In this document: positions 1-8,912 of the stretch, one piece after another
Position numbering within the stretch: position 1 is the stretch's first letter
Layout of the letters: the number at the start of each line of letters is the position of its first letter
Source of the DNA: Hyphomicrobiales bacterium
GTDB lineage: Bacteria > Pseudomonadota > Alphaproteobacteria > Rhizobiales > Rhizobiaceae
DNA: 64,000 nt
Direction of reading: 5' to 3'
Assembly: GCA_900472605.1 (NCBI GenBank)
Contig: UCJD01000020.1
Location: forward strand, 285,352 to 349,351
The notes under the pieces: model-generated
What the model was told of the DNA's origin: nothing
Databases searched by the model: none
Seen by the model: the letters and a program-made list of their open reading frames with translations, nothing else
Translations under genes and position numbers: made by a program

Positions 1-130
1 GGGCGCCGTGCAGAACCGCATCGGCGGCGTCGAGGAACTGGCGGGTGCCACGGTCTATCTCGCCGGCGACGCGGCGAGCTTCACGACAGGAGAAATCCTC
101 ACCATCGACGGCGGCCTGACATTGCGCTGA
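1..130 (+). CDS. Short-chain dehydrogenase/reductase, C-terminal fragment
   Basis: The reading frame is open from base 2 to a TGA at 128-130, and its 5' part lies outside the window. The visible residues end in the typical SDR C-terminus: a 'VYLAGDAASFTTGEILTIDGG' -like stretch, which closes the Rossmann fold of classical SDR enzymes. The catalytic Ser-Tyr-Lys region is not in the window, so the substrate cannot be read. The next gene starts 35 bases downstream on the same strand, so the two may be co-transcribed. Confidence 0.85.
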   Translation, partial: GAVQNRIGGVEELAGATVYLAGDAASFTTGEILTIDGGLTLR

Positions 131-165
131 ACCGACCCCGGCATCGAAAGAACAGGATCAGATAC

Positions 166-1281
166 ATGACACAACGTGGTTACGGCGGCCCGCTCCGCTA
201 CGTCCAGGGCCCAGGCGTGCTCGCCGATCTCGGCATCTATGTCGAACCTCTGGCGAAATCGGCGCTCATCATCATCGACGGCTTCTTTTGGAATACGCTG
301 ACGCCGCAAATCGAGAAGAGCCTCACGGAGCGCGGCGTCACCAGCCGCTTCGTCCGCTTTGGCGGAGAATCGACCGATGCCGAGGTCGCGCGCTGCGTGG
401 CCGAAGGCCGGGCCGCGGAGGCGGGCGTCGTCATCGGCGTCGGCGGCGGCAAAGCCCTCGACACCGCCAAGATCACCGCCTTCAACATCGGCGCCAGGAT
501 CGCGACCGTCCCGACGATCGCCTCGACGGATTCGCCGACCAGTTCGATCGGCGTCATCTACTCGGCCGAGGGCGTCTACGATCGTGTCGTGCGCTGCGGC
601 CGCAACCCCGATATCACCCTGGTCGACAGCGCCCTGATCATCCGCGCGCCGGTCCGCTTCCTGGTCTCCGGCATCGGAGACGCGCTCTCCACCTGGTACG
701 AGGCGCGCTCGAATCTCGAATCCCGGTCGAACAACTACATCGGCGACGGCTATGCGGCGACGATCGCCGGCTCGCAGATCGCGCGGGCCTGCCATGAGGT
801 GCTGATGCGCGACGGGCGCGCCGCTTACGTCGCCGCCAAAGGCGGCAAGCTCACGCAGGCCGTGGAAAACATCATAGAGGCCAACACCTTGCTGAGCGGC
901 CTCGGCTTCGAAAACTGCGGCGTCTCGGCTGCCCATGGCATCCACGACGCACTCACAGCGCTCGAGCCGACGCACCATTTCTTCCACGGCGAGAAGGTTG
1001 CCTTCGGCGTCATCTGCCTGCTGGTGCTGGAAAACAGGGACCCTGCCGAGTTGAACGAAGCGCTAGATTTCTGCATCGACCTCGGTCTGCCGACAACACT
1101 CTCGGATCTGGGACTGAACGACGTCTCGCCAGCCGATCTTATCAAGGTCGGCGAACTGGCAATGCTGCCGAGCAATGTGATCCACTCGGTCCCGGTGGCG
1201 CTGACGGCGGAGCTGGTCGCCGATTGTATATGGACGGCCAGTTCGCTGGCAGACCTGCGCAAATCGACAAGGCAACTATAG
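166..1281 (+). CDS. GldA-like iron/zinc-dependent alcohol (glycerol) dehydrogenase
   Basis: A 371-residue protein of the family III (iron-containing/glycerol) dehydrogenases. It shows the NAD-binding GVGGGKALDTAK stretch near residue 91. Metal ligands of the GldA type are visible: Asp172 (GIGDALS), His257 (AAHGIH) and His274 (HGEKVAFG). The full length fits GldA (about 367-371 residues). Members oxidise vicinal diols or reduce ketones with NAD(H); glycerol specificity is inferred only from the fold, and another polyol or alpha-hydroxyketone is equally possible. It follows an SDR gene and ends at a hairpin terminator, so it is not part of the convergent hpa operon. Confidence 0.85.
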   Translation: MTQRGYGGPLRYVQGPGVLADLGIYVEPLAKSALIIIDGFFWNTLTPQIEKSLTERGVTSRFVRFGGESTDAEVARCVAEGRAAEAGVVIGVGGGKALDTAKITAFNIGARIATVPTIASTDSPTSSIGVIYSAEGVYDRVVRCGRNPDITLVDSALIIRAPVRFLVSGIGDALSTWYEARSNLESRSNNYIGDGYAATIAGSQIARACHEVLMRDGRAAYVAAKGGKLTQAVENIIEANTLLSGLGFENCGVSAAHGIHDALTALEPTHHFFHGEKVAFGVICLLVLENRDPAELNEALDFCIDLGLPTTLSDLGLNDVSPADLIKVGELAMLPSNVIHSVPVALTAELVADCIWTASSLADLRKSTRQL

Positions 1282-1320
1282 CGCTTCCGTGACATGTGCG
1301 GGCATTCGCTGACCTGACGT

Positions 1321-1363
1321 TCGGCTTGATGATCAAGGTGGCCCGCGAGCATCATCAAGCCGA
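1321..1363 (+). terminator. Hairpin terminator after gldA-like gene
   Basis: A perfect 13-bp inverted repeat (TCGGCTTGATGAT at 1321-1333 and its complement at 1351-1363) with a 17-base loop, followed by CGCTTTTG. It lies 40 bases past the gldA-like stop and in front of the convergent end of the hpa operon at 1571. It could serve both strands. The remaining sequence to 1570 shows no supported gene. Confidence 0.55.
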
Positions 1364-1570
1364 CGCTTTTGTCCAGAAACAACAAGACGGATGATAGATT
1401 GGGCGGCGATCGCTAAGATGAAGAAGGCGGCCGTTCTTGTGCTCGCGGCCCGAGGAGGCATCGGTCACGGTCAGTTAATGCGGCAGATGTCGTATCCCGC
1501 ACTAGCGCTAATCCGGCATCGAAACGAATTATTCTCTTCCGGAGCTGACGTTACCAACCTCGCCCGAACG

Positions 1571-2380
1571 CTAATATACGCTGCCTATCGATCCCGACGC
1601 TGGAGCTTCCTTAGTCGCTTTGAACTCCGAAAGCAGCTGAGATGTCGCACCCGTCAACAGGCCAACGTCGCTGCCGACTGCAACAAAGCCGGCACCCAGC
1701 TCAATGTATTTTTTGGCCAGTGAGCGGTCGGACGTCAGGATGCCGGCCACCTTGCCCAAAGCCTGTATCCGTTTCAGTCCACTTTCCACGGCTGCCTGAA
1801 CCTCTGGAGCGCCGGGATTGCCGAGATGCCCCATGTCCGCCGCCAAATCGGCCGGTCCGATAAACACGCCGTCGACGCCATCGACGGACGCAATCTCGTC
1901 AAGTGAAGCCATACCGGCCGTGCTCTCGATCTGAAGGAGCAGACAGACCTCCTTGTCTGAGGTCTGCAGATAATCGGGAATGCGGTTGAATGCGGACGCC
2001 CGTGCAAGCGCTGCTCCGACGCCGCGAACGCCGTGAGGCGGATAACGCATGGCCTTGACCAGCGCCTCCGCCTGCTGCCGGCTCTCGACCATCGGCACGA
2101 GAATGGTCTGCGCGCCGATATCCAGCATCTGCTTGATCATCCATGTCTCGCCGATCGGCACCCGAACCACCGGATGGCTCGGCGACTTTTCGATCGCCTG
2201 CAACTGCGCCAGAAGCAGCGGAAGATCGTTGGGCGCATGTTCGCCGTCGATCAGCAGCCAGTCGTATCCGGCGCCGGCGCAGACTTCGGCGGTATAGGCA
2301 TTGGCAAGCGCCAGCCAGAGGCCGATCTGCAGTCGTCCTTCGCTCAAGGCTCTCTTGAAGACGTTCACGGGTGCGGGCAT
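1571..2380 (-). CDS. hpaI: 4-hydroxy-2-oxoheptane-1,7-dioate aldolase (HpaI/HpcH)
   Basis: A 269-residue class II pyruvate aldolase of the HpcH/HpaI family. It performs the last step of homoprotocatechuate meta cleavage, splitting 4-hydroxy-2-oxoheptanedioate to pyruvate and succinate semialdehyde. Visible family residues are His48 (DGEH, catalytic base position), Arg73 (VVRVPIG), the metal-binding Glu in QIEST and the Asp in GPADLA. The start is set at the ATG before PAPVNVFK because an upstream extension of the frame reads through the 3' end of hpaH and has no family similarity. It is the last gene of the minus-strand hpa operon, 10 bases after hpaH. Confidence 0.93.
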   Translation of the reverse strand: MPAPVNVFKRALSEGRLQIGLWLALANAYTAEVCAGAGYDWLLIDGEHAPNDLPLLLAQLQAIEKSPSHPVVRVPIGETWMIKQMLDIGAQTILVPMVESRQQAEALVKAMRYPPHGVRGVGAALARASAFNRIPDYLQTSDKEVCLLLQIESTAGMASLDEIASVDGVDGVFIGPADLAADMGHLGNPGAPEVQAAVESGLKRIQALGKVAGILTSDRSLAKKYIELGAGFVAVGSDVGLLTGATSQLLSEFKATKEAPASGSIGSVY

Positions 2381-2390
2381 GACCTGTCCT

Positions 2391-3194
2391 TTATTCGAAA
2401 TAGCAGCTGACCGTGCCGTAGGGGCCGAAATCCGCCACGATCGTATCGCCGTGGCGGGTTTCGACCGGCCGGATGAACGATCCTGCCAGCACGATCTGGC
2501 CCGCCTCGATGGCGTCGCCATAATGGGAGAGGCGGTTGGCCAACCATGCGACACCGCGGGCCGGCTGGTTCAACACCCCGGCCCCCAACCCCGTCTCCTC
2601 GACCTCGCCATTGCGCGAAACGATCGCGCCCATCCAGCGCATGTCGATGGCATCGGGGCGCATCATGCGACCGCCGAGCACGATGCCGGCATTGGCCGCA
2701 TTATCGGAAATCGTATCGACGATCGTACGAGCCTTCCTGGTGTACGGATCCGCGCGAAGGATGCGGGTGTCGAGAATCTCCAACGCCGGCGTTATGTAGT
2801 CGGTGGCATTAAGGACGTCGAATACCGTGATATTCGGACCCTTCAGCGGCGCCTTCATGACAAACGCAATTTCAGCCTCGATACGCGGCTGGATGAACCG
2901 GTCCTTTGGGACGGTCTGGCCGTCGTCAAACAACATGTCATCGAACAGCACGCCGGAATCGGGCGTGTCGATGTTCAAAGCATATTGCATGGCCTTCGAG
3001 GTCAGACCGATCTTCCAGCCCAGCACCCGCCGGCCGCCTGCGATCTTTTTCTTCACCCAGGCAGACTGCACCGCATAGGCGTCGTCCATCGTCATCTGCG
3101 GATAGGCGAGCGACAGAAGCCCGGTCTGCACCCGGGTCCGCTCCGCCACATCCAGCGCCTCGGCTGCCGCCTTAACTTGGTCCTCGTTCAGCAT
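2391..3194 (-). CDS. hpaH: 2-oxo-hept-4-ene-1,7-dioate hydratase (HpaH)
   Basis: A 267-residue member of the hydratase/decarboxylase branch of the FAH superfamily. It hydrates 2-oxohept-4-ene-1,7-dioate to the 4-hydroxy compound used by HpaI. Features seen are the long N-terminal helix region ([13 protein letters not shown]), [12 protein letters not shown] near residue 67, the acidic metal-binding stretch around 'EAEIAFVM', and a C-terminal [17 protein letters not shown]. Length matches HpaH (267 in E. coli, from memory). Its ATG lies one base after the stop of the upstream FAH gene, so translational coupling is likely. Confidence 0.93.
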   Translation of the reverse strand: MLNEDQVKAAAEALDVAERTRVQTGLLSLAYPQMTMDDAYAVQSAWVKKKIAGGRRVLGWKIGLTSKAMQYALNIDTPDSGVLFDDMLFDDGQTVPKDRFIQPRIEAEIAFVMKAPLKGPNITVFDVLNATDYITPALEILDTRILRADPYTRKARTIVDTISDNAANAGIVLGGRMMRPDAIDMRWMGAIVSRNGEVEETGLGAGVLNQPARGVAWLANRLSHYGDAIEAGQIVLAGSFIRPVETRHGDTIVADFGPYGTVSCYFE

Positions 3195-3195
3195 G

Positions 3196-4065
3196 TCAGA
3201 CCTCGTCGGCAATCGTGTTCGACAAAACACCGAGGCCGTCCGCCTCGACTTCGACAATGTCGCCGGGCTTCAGCCAGATCGGCGGATCGAAGCGTGCGCC
3301 TGCGCCCGTGGGGGTGCCGGTGACGATCACATCTCCGGCAGCAAGCGTGGTGAAGGTCGAGACATATTCGATGATCTTGCGGAACGAAAAGATCATCCTG
3401 CTCGACCGGTCGCTCTGGCGCACCTCGCCGTTCACGCGTGTCTCAAGCTTGATATCCGCCAGCTGCGCCTCGTTGCGATACGGGACCAGCCACGGTCCGA
3501 TCGAACCGGTGCGGTCGAAATTCTTGCCCTGCGTCACGTTGAATTTGGCGTGGCGTACCCAGTCGCGGATCGTCCCCTCGTTGCAGAGCGACAAGGCACC
3601 GATATGGGTCAAGGCGTCCGCCTGGCTGATGCGTCGCCCAGGCTTGCCGATGACGATTACCACCTCCCCCTCGTAATCGAGTTGCGGACTTTCCGGGGGG
3701 CGGATCAGCGGCTGGCCGTGACCGGTAAAGGAACGAGGGAAGCGAATGAACAGCGATGGATTGGAGGGGGCTGCCTGGCCGTCTTTGTATTCTTCGTTGC
3801 GGTCGGGAAAGTTCACGCCGACGCAGATGATCTTCTCTGGAGCCGGAATGGGGATTTGATAGACGATATCGCCGAGCGCAAAATCGACGGGGCGGCCGGC
3901 CGCAAATGCTTCCATTTCCGCAAAGCCGTCTTCTGCGACCACTTCCCGAAGCGTCGGCCAGCGGGAGGCGAAATGCGGCGCAAGGTCGATCACGCCCGCA
4001 TCGGTCACCAGACCATAGCTTTCGCGGCCGTTTGCGGCGAAGCTGGCGAATCTCGGATGGTTCAT
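3196..4065 (-). CDS. Fumarylacetoacetate hydrolase family protein (HpaG-like isomerase/decarboxylase)
   Basis: A 289-residue single-domain FAH protein. The core shows PEKIICVGVNFPDRNEEY, metal-binding glutamates in LDYEGEVVIVIG, and VIVTGTPTGAG near the C-terminus. In this pathway the 5-oxopent-3-ene-1,2,5-tricarboxylate decarboxylase and the following isomerase belong to this family. E. coli HpaG is a two-domain fusion, whereas only one single-domain copy occurs here. It may therefore do the decarboxylation only, or both steps; hpaF-encoded isomerase is separate. The chosen start (MNHPRFASF) avoids an extra 16 residues overlapping the gabD end. Confidence 0.82.
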   Translation of the reverse strand: MNHPRFASFAANGRESYGLVTDAGVIDLAPHFASRWPTLREVVAEDGFAEMEAFAAGRPVDFALGDIVYQIPIPAPEKIICVGVNFPDRNEEYKDGQAAPSNPSLFIRFPRSFTGHGQPLIRPPESPQLDYEGEVVIVIGKPGRRISQADALTHIGALSLCNEGTIRDWVRHAKFNVTQGKNFDRTGSIGPWLVPYRNEAQLADIKLETRVNGEVRQSDRSSRMIFSFRKIIEYVSTFTTLAAGDVIVTGTPTGAGARFDPPIWLKPGDIVEVEADGLGVLSNTIADEV

Positions 4066-4087
4066 GGCAGTCTCCAGATCTTCCGCA

Positions 4088-5542
4088 TCAGGCGATACCG
4101 CCGAGGCAGACATATTTGATTTCGGTGAATTCCTCGATGCCGTATTTCGAGCCTTCGCGGCCGAGACCGGACGATTTGACCCCGCCGAACGGCGCTTCCG
4201 CAGTCGAGATCAACCCGGTATTGACGCCGACCATGCCATATTCGAGCGCTTCGGCGACACGGAAGACACGGGCGAGATCGCGGGCATAGAAATAGGATGC
4301 CAAGCCGAATTCCGTGTCGTTGGCCTGTCGGATCACGTCGGCTTCATCGGTGAAGCGAAACAGCGGCGCCAGCGGTCCGAATGTCTCTTCCCGGGCGACG
4401 GCCATGTCTTGCGTAACATCCGCGAGGATTGTCGCCTCGTAAAAGGTGCCGCCCAAAGCGTGTGGCTTGCCCCCCTTGACCACCCGCGCGCCTTTTTTCA
4501 CGGCGTCGGCCACATGCTCCTCGACCTTTTCGAAGGCCGGACGGTCGATCAGCGGCCCGAGGAGGATGCCCTCGTCGAGACCATTGCCGATCTTCAGCGT
4601 GCCGATCGCGGTCGCAAGCTTTCCGGCGAAGGCTTCGTAGACACCGTCCTGGACATAGATGCGGTTGGCGCAGACGCAGGTCTGGCCATTGTTGCGGAAC
4701 TTGGCGATCAGCGCGCCTTCAACCGCTGCGTCGAGATCTGCGTCGTCGAACACCACGAAGGGGGCATTGCCGCCGAGTTCGAGGCCAAGCTTCTTGATCG
4801 TCGGCGCACACTGCCTGTAGAGTTCCATGCCGATCTCGGTGGAACCGGTGAATGTCAGCTTGCGGACAACGGGGTTGGAGGTCATCTCGGCGCCGATAGC
4901 GGTCGCCGATCCGGTAAGGACGCTGAACAAGCCTTTCGGCAGGCCCGCGCGCTCCGCAAGCACCGCCAGAGCAATCGCTGAAAACGGCGTCTGAGACGCC
5001 GGCTTCAGCACCAGGGCGCAGCCTGCCGCAAGGGCGGGGCCGGCCTTGCGGGTGATCATCGCGTTCGGGAAATTCCAGGGCGTGATCGCCGCGACCACGC
5101 CGATCGGCTGCTTCATCACCATGATGCGCTTGTCGGGCTGGTGGCCGGGGATCAGATCGCCATAGATCCGGCGTCCTTCTTCCGCGAACCACTCGATGAA
5201 ACTTGCGCCATAAACGATTTCGCCCGTCGCCTCGGCAAGCGGCTTGCCCTGCTCCAACGTCAGGATGTAACCGAGATCGTTCTTGTTCTCGATCATCAGG
5301 TCGTACCACCGGCGAAGAACGCTGCAGCGCTCCTTGGCGGTTTTAGCCGCCCAGCTCTTTTGCGCGATGCGCGCCGCCTCGATGGCCGTTTTCGTTTCGG
5401 CGGCGCCGAGTTTCGGGACGCGGCCGATGATCTCGCCGGTCGCCGGATTGTTCACCTCGATGCAGTTTTTCGGGTCGGCATCGATCCAGTTTTCGCCGAC
5501 AAGGGCAGCCTGGCGAAAAAGCGACGGGTCTTGCAAAGACAT
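4088..5542 (-). CDS. gabD: NAD(P)-dependent succinate-semialdehyde dehydrogenase
   Basis: A 484-residue aldehyde dehydrogenase close to GabD (482 in E. coli). It shows TPWNFPNAMITRK near residue 154, FTGSTEIG near 231, the general base Glu255 in LELGGN, and nucleophile Cys289 in NNGQTCVCANR. It oxidises succinate semialdehyde released by HpaI to succinate, which explains its place inside the hpa operon. The GabD-like N-terminus (QDPSLFRQAALVGENW) supports the start at 5542. An in-frame ATG at 5611 overlaps the hpaD stop as ATGA and would add 23 residues; I cannot exclude it. Confidence 0.9.
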   Translation of the reverse strand: MSLQDPSLFRQAALVGENWIDADPKNCIEVNNPATGEIIGRVPKLGAAETKTAIEAARIAQKSWAAKTAKERCSVLRRWYDLMIENKNDLGYILTLEQGKPLAEATGEIVYGASFIEWFAEEGRRIYGDLIPGHQPDKRIMVMKQPIGVVAAITPWNFPNAMITRKAGPALAAGCALVLKPASQTPFSAIALAVLAERAGLPKGLFSVLTGSATAIGAEMTSNPVVRKLTFTGSTEIGMELYRQCAPTIKKLGLELGGNAPFVVFDDADLDAAVEGALIAKFRNNGQTCVCANRIYVQDGVYEAFAGKLATAIGTLKIGNGLDEGILLGPLIDRPAFEKVEEHVADAVKKGARVVKGGKPHALGGTFYEATILADVTQDMAVAREETFGPLAPLFRFTDEADVIRQANDTEFGLASYFYARDLARVFRVAEALEYGMVGVNTGLISTAEAPFGGVKSSGLGREGSKYGIEEFTEIKYVCLGGIA

Positions 5543-5607
5543 GACTGAAGTCCGGATGTTCGAGAGTGAAACCGACTCCTGGTCGGTCTCCGTGTTGAAA
5601 TCAGCCA

Positions 5608-6588
5608 TCATGGGGCAATGATGGGCTGGCCCTTCATCTGTGGTTCCCGCGTGCCAAGGCCCGAGAAAAGGCTGCCGTGTTCAAACCAGGATCTGGGTGC
5701 GGGTGCACCCCAAAGGGTCTGGCGCTGCGGATCCTTGAGGTCCCACTTGATCGGTTCGAGGTCCGGATCCACCGTCTGATAGTCCGAGCAGTAGATCTCG
5801 ATACGGTGACCATCCGGGTCGAGGATATAGAGGAAGAATGCATTGGAAATGCCGTGCCGGCCTGGGCCGCGCTCGATGTTCTTCAGATATCCGGTGGTCG
5901 ACATCAAATCCAGCAGATCGATGATGTTGAGCGGAGTCGGCACCCAGAAAGCGGTGTGGTGGAGGCGCGGGCCGACGCCGTTGGTGAACGCCATGTCGTG
6001 CACGCCACCCTTGCGGTGCAGCCAGGCCGCCCACAACTTCTTGCTCTCTTCATCCTCTGTATATTCGGTCACGCGGAAACCGATATCGTTGTAGAACGCC
6101 ACGGACGCATCCACATCCGGGGTAAAGCAATTGAAGTGATCGATCCTCAGCGGCTTGACGCCGCGATAGAGCTTGTACTGCTGATGGATCGGCGACAGGC
6201 GGTCCATCTGGAAGTAGAATTCCAGCGGAATGCCGAAATTATCCTGGGTTCGCAGCGTGCGGCCCTGGAAAGGACGTTCGACCCAGCTGGTCGGCAATCC
6301 CTTGCCGTCGAAGTAGGTTTTGGCCTTGTCGAGATCATCTTCGGAGTACACTTTCATGCCGAGGACATTCACCTCGGAGCGGTCGCCCTTGCGGAGGATC
6401 ATGCAGTGGTGGCCACGCTCCTCCAAAGCGCGCAGATAGATCGAATCCGCGTCTTCATGCGTCACCTGCAGTCCCAGCGTGTCGACATAGAACGCGCGGC
6501 TGGCCGCCAGATCCTTGACGATAAATTCGACGTGGCTGAGCCGTACCGTATTAAAGGCCGGATAAAGGTTTATCTTGGGAATTGGCAT
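5608..6588 (-). CDS. hpaD: 3,4-dihydroxyphenylacetate 2,3-dioxygenase, type I extradiol (VOC fold)
   Basis: A 326-residue two-domain vicinal-oxygen-chelate ring-cleavage dioxygenase. It opens homoprotocatechuate between C2 and C3 to 5-carboxymethyl-2-hydroxymuconate semialdehyde. The C-terminal domain has the metal triad pattern His151 (DHFN), His210/211 (LHHTAFW) and Glu264 (IEIY), plus His197 as a likely second-sphere residue, as in Brevibacterium homoprotocatechuate dioxygenase. This is not the class III enzyme found in E. coli hpa operons. A very strong ribosome binding site (AAGGAGGAGA) precedes the ATG at 6588. Confidence 0.9.
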   Translation of the reverse strand: MPIPKINLYPAFNTVRLSHVEFIVKDLAASRAFYVDTLGLQVTHEDADSIYLRALEERGHHCMILRKGDRSEVNVLGMKVYSEDDLDKAKTYFDGKGLPTSWVERPFQGRTLRTQDNFGIPLEFYFQMDRLSPIHQQYKLYRGVKPLRIDHFNCFTPDVDASVAFYNDIGFRVTEYTEDEESKKLWAAWLHRKGGVHDMAFTNGVGPRLHHTAFWVPTPLNIIDLLDLMSTTGYLKNIERGPGRHGISNAFFLYILDPDGHRIEIYCSDYQTVDPDLEPIKWDLKDPQRQTLWGAPAPRSWFEHGSLFSGLGTREPQMKGQPIIAP

Positions 6589-6690
6589 AGATATCTCCTC
6601 CTTGTGCTCTTCAGAAGTCTGGACATCGCGAAGAGCAGATCGTCATGACGGCGTAGCGGCTCCGCCGCTACGCATGTTGGCCAGCTGTTT

Positions 6691-8208
6691 TCAGCCTCCG
6701 AGCTTGGGAATATTCTGCGGTTTTGCGGCGAAGGCGACGTTCTTCGTTTCCATATAGAAATCGAACGACCAGTCACCGCCGTCGCGGCCGATGCCGGAGC
6801 TCTTCACACCACCAAAAGGCGTCGGCAGGTGGCGGACATTTTCCGAATTGACCCAGATCATGCCGGCTTCGAGAGCATCCGTGAACCGGAAGGCGCGGGT
6901 AACATCGGACGTCCAGAGATAACCGGTCAGGCCATATTCGACATCATTGGCGATTTCCAGCGCCTCGGCCTCGTCCTTGAAAGGAATAGCGGTCAGGACC
7001 GGTCCAAAGATCTCTTCCTGGGCGATCCGCATCCGGTTGTTGGCGCCGGTGAAAAGGGTCGGTGCCACGTAACATCCGCCGCCCGGGCCTTCGACCTTCG
7101 TTCCACCGGCAGCAACGGTTGCACCTTCGTCGCGGCCGATGTCGAAATATTCCAGCACCTTCTTCTCATGCACCGGATGGATGAGCGGTCCGATTACAGT
7201 CTCCGGATCAAGCGGGTGGCCGACTTTGATACGCTTGGCTTTCTCGGCCACGAGTGCCGTAAACTTGTCGTAAATCTTCTCCTCGACCAGCAGCCGCGAC
7301 GACGATGTACAGCGCTCGCCATTGAGGGAATAGATCATGAAGACGGCAGCGTCGGCGGCCCTTTCGAGGTCGGCATCGGCAAACACGACGACGGGGTTCT
7401 TTCCGCCGAGCTCGAAGTGGACCCGCTTCAGCGTATCGGCTCCCTGCTTCATGATCATCGAGCCGGTCCGGCTCTCGCCGACAAAGGCGATGGCCTTGAT
7501 GGCCGGATGCTCCGTCAGTGCTTTGCCTGCATCTTCACCCAGACCGTTGACCAGGTTCCAGACGCCTTTCGGAAGGCCGGCTTCCTCGGCGATCTCGATC
7601 AGCAGACGGGCCGTCAGCGGCGAAAACTCGGCGGGCTTGTGGACGATCGTGCAACCGGCAGCGAGCGCCGGCGCAATCTTCCACGTCGATAGCATGAACG
7701 GCGTGTTCCACGGGGTAATGACGCCGACGGGCCCGATCGGTGCGCGACTGGTCATGTTGACCTGGTTGACATCGCGCAGAACCGTGCCGTCGCGGGCAGT
7801 CGGCGCGCGATCAGCGTAGAATCGGAAGTTCTCCGCGCCTCTCAACGCTGCCTTCGACATGAAGCGGTAAGCCTGTCCGGTATCCATACATTCGACAAAA
7901 GCGATTTCCTCGGCTCGCGCAACAATGCCATCAGCAATCTTATGAAGCAGTTTCTTGCGCGCCTCGCCGCCCATGGCGGCCCATGCCGGAAAAGCCGCTT
8001 TGGCAGCTTTCGCTGCCTGGTCGATATCGGCCGCTCCACTGCGGGCGGCATTGGCCATCGGCTTCAGATCGATCGGCGACATGATCTCGAAGGTCTGACC
8101 GCCAATCGCCGGCACGGATTCGCCATCGATATGGTTGAGAACACCCTCGTTGCGGAACCGCGCAAGGAAGCCCTCCGCCTTCGCTTTGTTTTCCTCGAGT
8201 TTAGACAT
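6691..8208 (-). CDS. hpaE: 5-carboxymethyl-2-hydroxymuconate-semialdehyde dehydrogenase
   Basis: A 505-residue aldehyde dehydrogenase. Glu266 (FELGGKNP) and Cys300 (LNGERCTSSSR) are the expected base and nucleophile; the cofactor-binding part includes TPWNTPFML near 166. The protein begins and ends like HpaE enzymes, and its position between the ring-cleaving dioxygenase and the isomerase fits. It oxidises 5-carboxymethyl-2-hydroxymuconate semialdehyde to the dicarboxylate with NAD. The 100 bases between it and hpaD contain only the hpaD ribosome binding site. Confidence 0.93.
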   Translation of the reverse strand: MSKLEENKAKAEGFLARFRNEGVLNHIDGESVPAIGGQTFEIMSPIDLKPMANAARSGAADIDQAAKAAKAAFPAWAAMGGEARKKLLHKIADGIVARAEEIAFVECMDTGQAYRFMSKAALRGAENFRFYADRAPTARDGTVLRDVNQVNMTSRAPIGPVGVITPWNTPFMLSTWKIAPALAAGCTIVHKPAEFSPLTARLLIEIAEEAGLPKGVWNLVNGLGEDAGKALTEHPAIKAIAFVGESRTGSMIMKQGADTLKRVHFELGGKNPVVVFADADLERAADAAVFMIYSLNGERCTSSSRLLVEEKIYDKFTALVAEKAKRIKVGHPLDPETVIGPLIHPVHEKKVLEYFDIGRDEGATVAAGGTKVEGPGGGCYVAPTLFTGANNRMRIAQEEIFGPVLTAIPFKDEAEALEIANDVEYGLTGYLWTSDVTRAFRFTDALEAGMIWVNSENVRHLPTPFGGVKSSGIGRDGGDWSFDFYMETKNVAFAAKPQNIPKLGG

Positions 8209-8288
8209 GATTACTCCAAAGTCGTTTGGTGAGCGCCGCGCGCGACAATGCGCTGCGGGCCAGATGTCGCGATAGAATTCGGAAGACG

Positions 8289-8681
8289 CTAACTGCCGAT
8301 TTGTCGCGTGCGCGGATGGATGGCGTTGCGTTTCCAGCTCAGCTCCGCATCGATTTCCCGGATTTCGAGCGTCAGTGCAAAATGCGGTGTGGCGAAGAGG
8401 GATGCGATATGACGGGTCACAGCCTCGAAAATCGCCTCGCCGGTGCTGGTCTTTTCAGATGGTGTACGTCCCTTCCCAATCCGGAAGGACATATCGATAA
8501 ATGCATTCTGGCTCAGCAGGTCCGCGATCGCATAGGCGTCACATCGGATTGCCCGAACCCTGATGGCACCGATTTCGAACAGACCTGTAGCGAGGATGAC
8601 GTCATGGACGACATTGCACAGCTCGCCGATATCAACCAACTCCGACAGATTGGCGGAATACTCCATTGTGAAATGCGGCAT
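8289..8681 (-). CDS. hpaF: 5-carboxymethyl-2-hydroxymuconate delta-isomerase
   Basis: A 130-residue protein of the CHMI branch of the tautomerase superfamily. It starts Met-Pro-His-Phe-Thr, so after Met removal an N-terminal proline becomes the catalytic base, the hallmark of this family. MPHFTMEYSANL and the C-terminal LTLEIREID region match HpaF (about 126 residues). Choosing the internal ATG at 8681 over an upstream one nine codons earlier is required to expose that proline. It is the first gene of the minus-strand hpa operon, 32 bases downstream of the operator at 8713. Confidence 0.9.
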   Translation of the reverse strand: MPHFTMEYSANLSELVDIGELCNVVHDVILATGLFEIGAIRVRAIRCDAYAIADLLSQNAFIDMSFRIGKGRTPSEKTSTGEAIFEAVTRHIASLFATPHFALTLEIREIDAELSWKRNAIHPRTRQIGS

Positions 8682-8712
8682 TGCTCCTCCCAAAGCCCGT
8701 GACGACAATTGC

Positions 8713-8724
8713 TTAACCTGTTAA
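8713..8724. promoter_or_regulatory. Putative HpaR operator, divergent hpaF/hpaR region
   Basis: TTAAC-CT-GTTAA, an inverted repeat with perfect 5-bp arms and a 2-bp centre. It lies 32 bases upstream of hpaF (minus strand) and about 190 bases upstream of hpaR. The same palindrome recurs before the importer operon and before the oxidation genes further right. MarR-family proteins bind such short palindromes; assignment to HpaR is inference. Confidence 0.6.
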
Positions 8725-8912
8725 TCAAATTAATGACCGACAGCACGAGGGCTGTCAACAGGGAATTTCGTCAACCACGCAGGCGTAGTATTGGGAAACG
8801 ACAATCGTCTGGTCCAATCGGCCGTGGTGGCTTAATGAAGAAAAAACTTTTAGCGTCCCGCCAGCCGCGCACCAGCGCTCAAAAGGTTGCTACACAAATA
8901 TAGAGGTTAGAT

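Noticed and set aside
1391..1723. Small plus-strand frame between the gldA-like gene and hpaI
   Set aside because: Overlaps the 3' half-kilobase of hpaI in antisense, has no ribosome binding site and no recognised domain.
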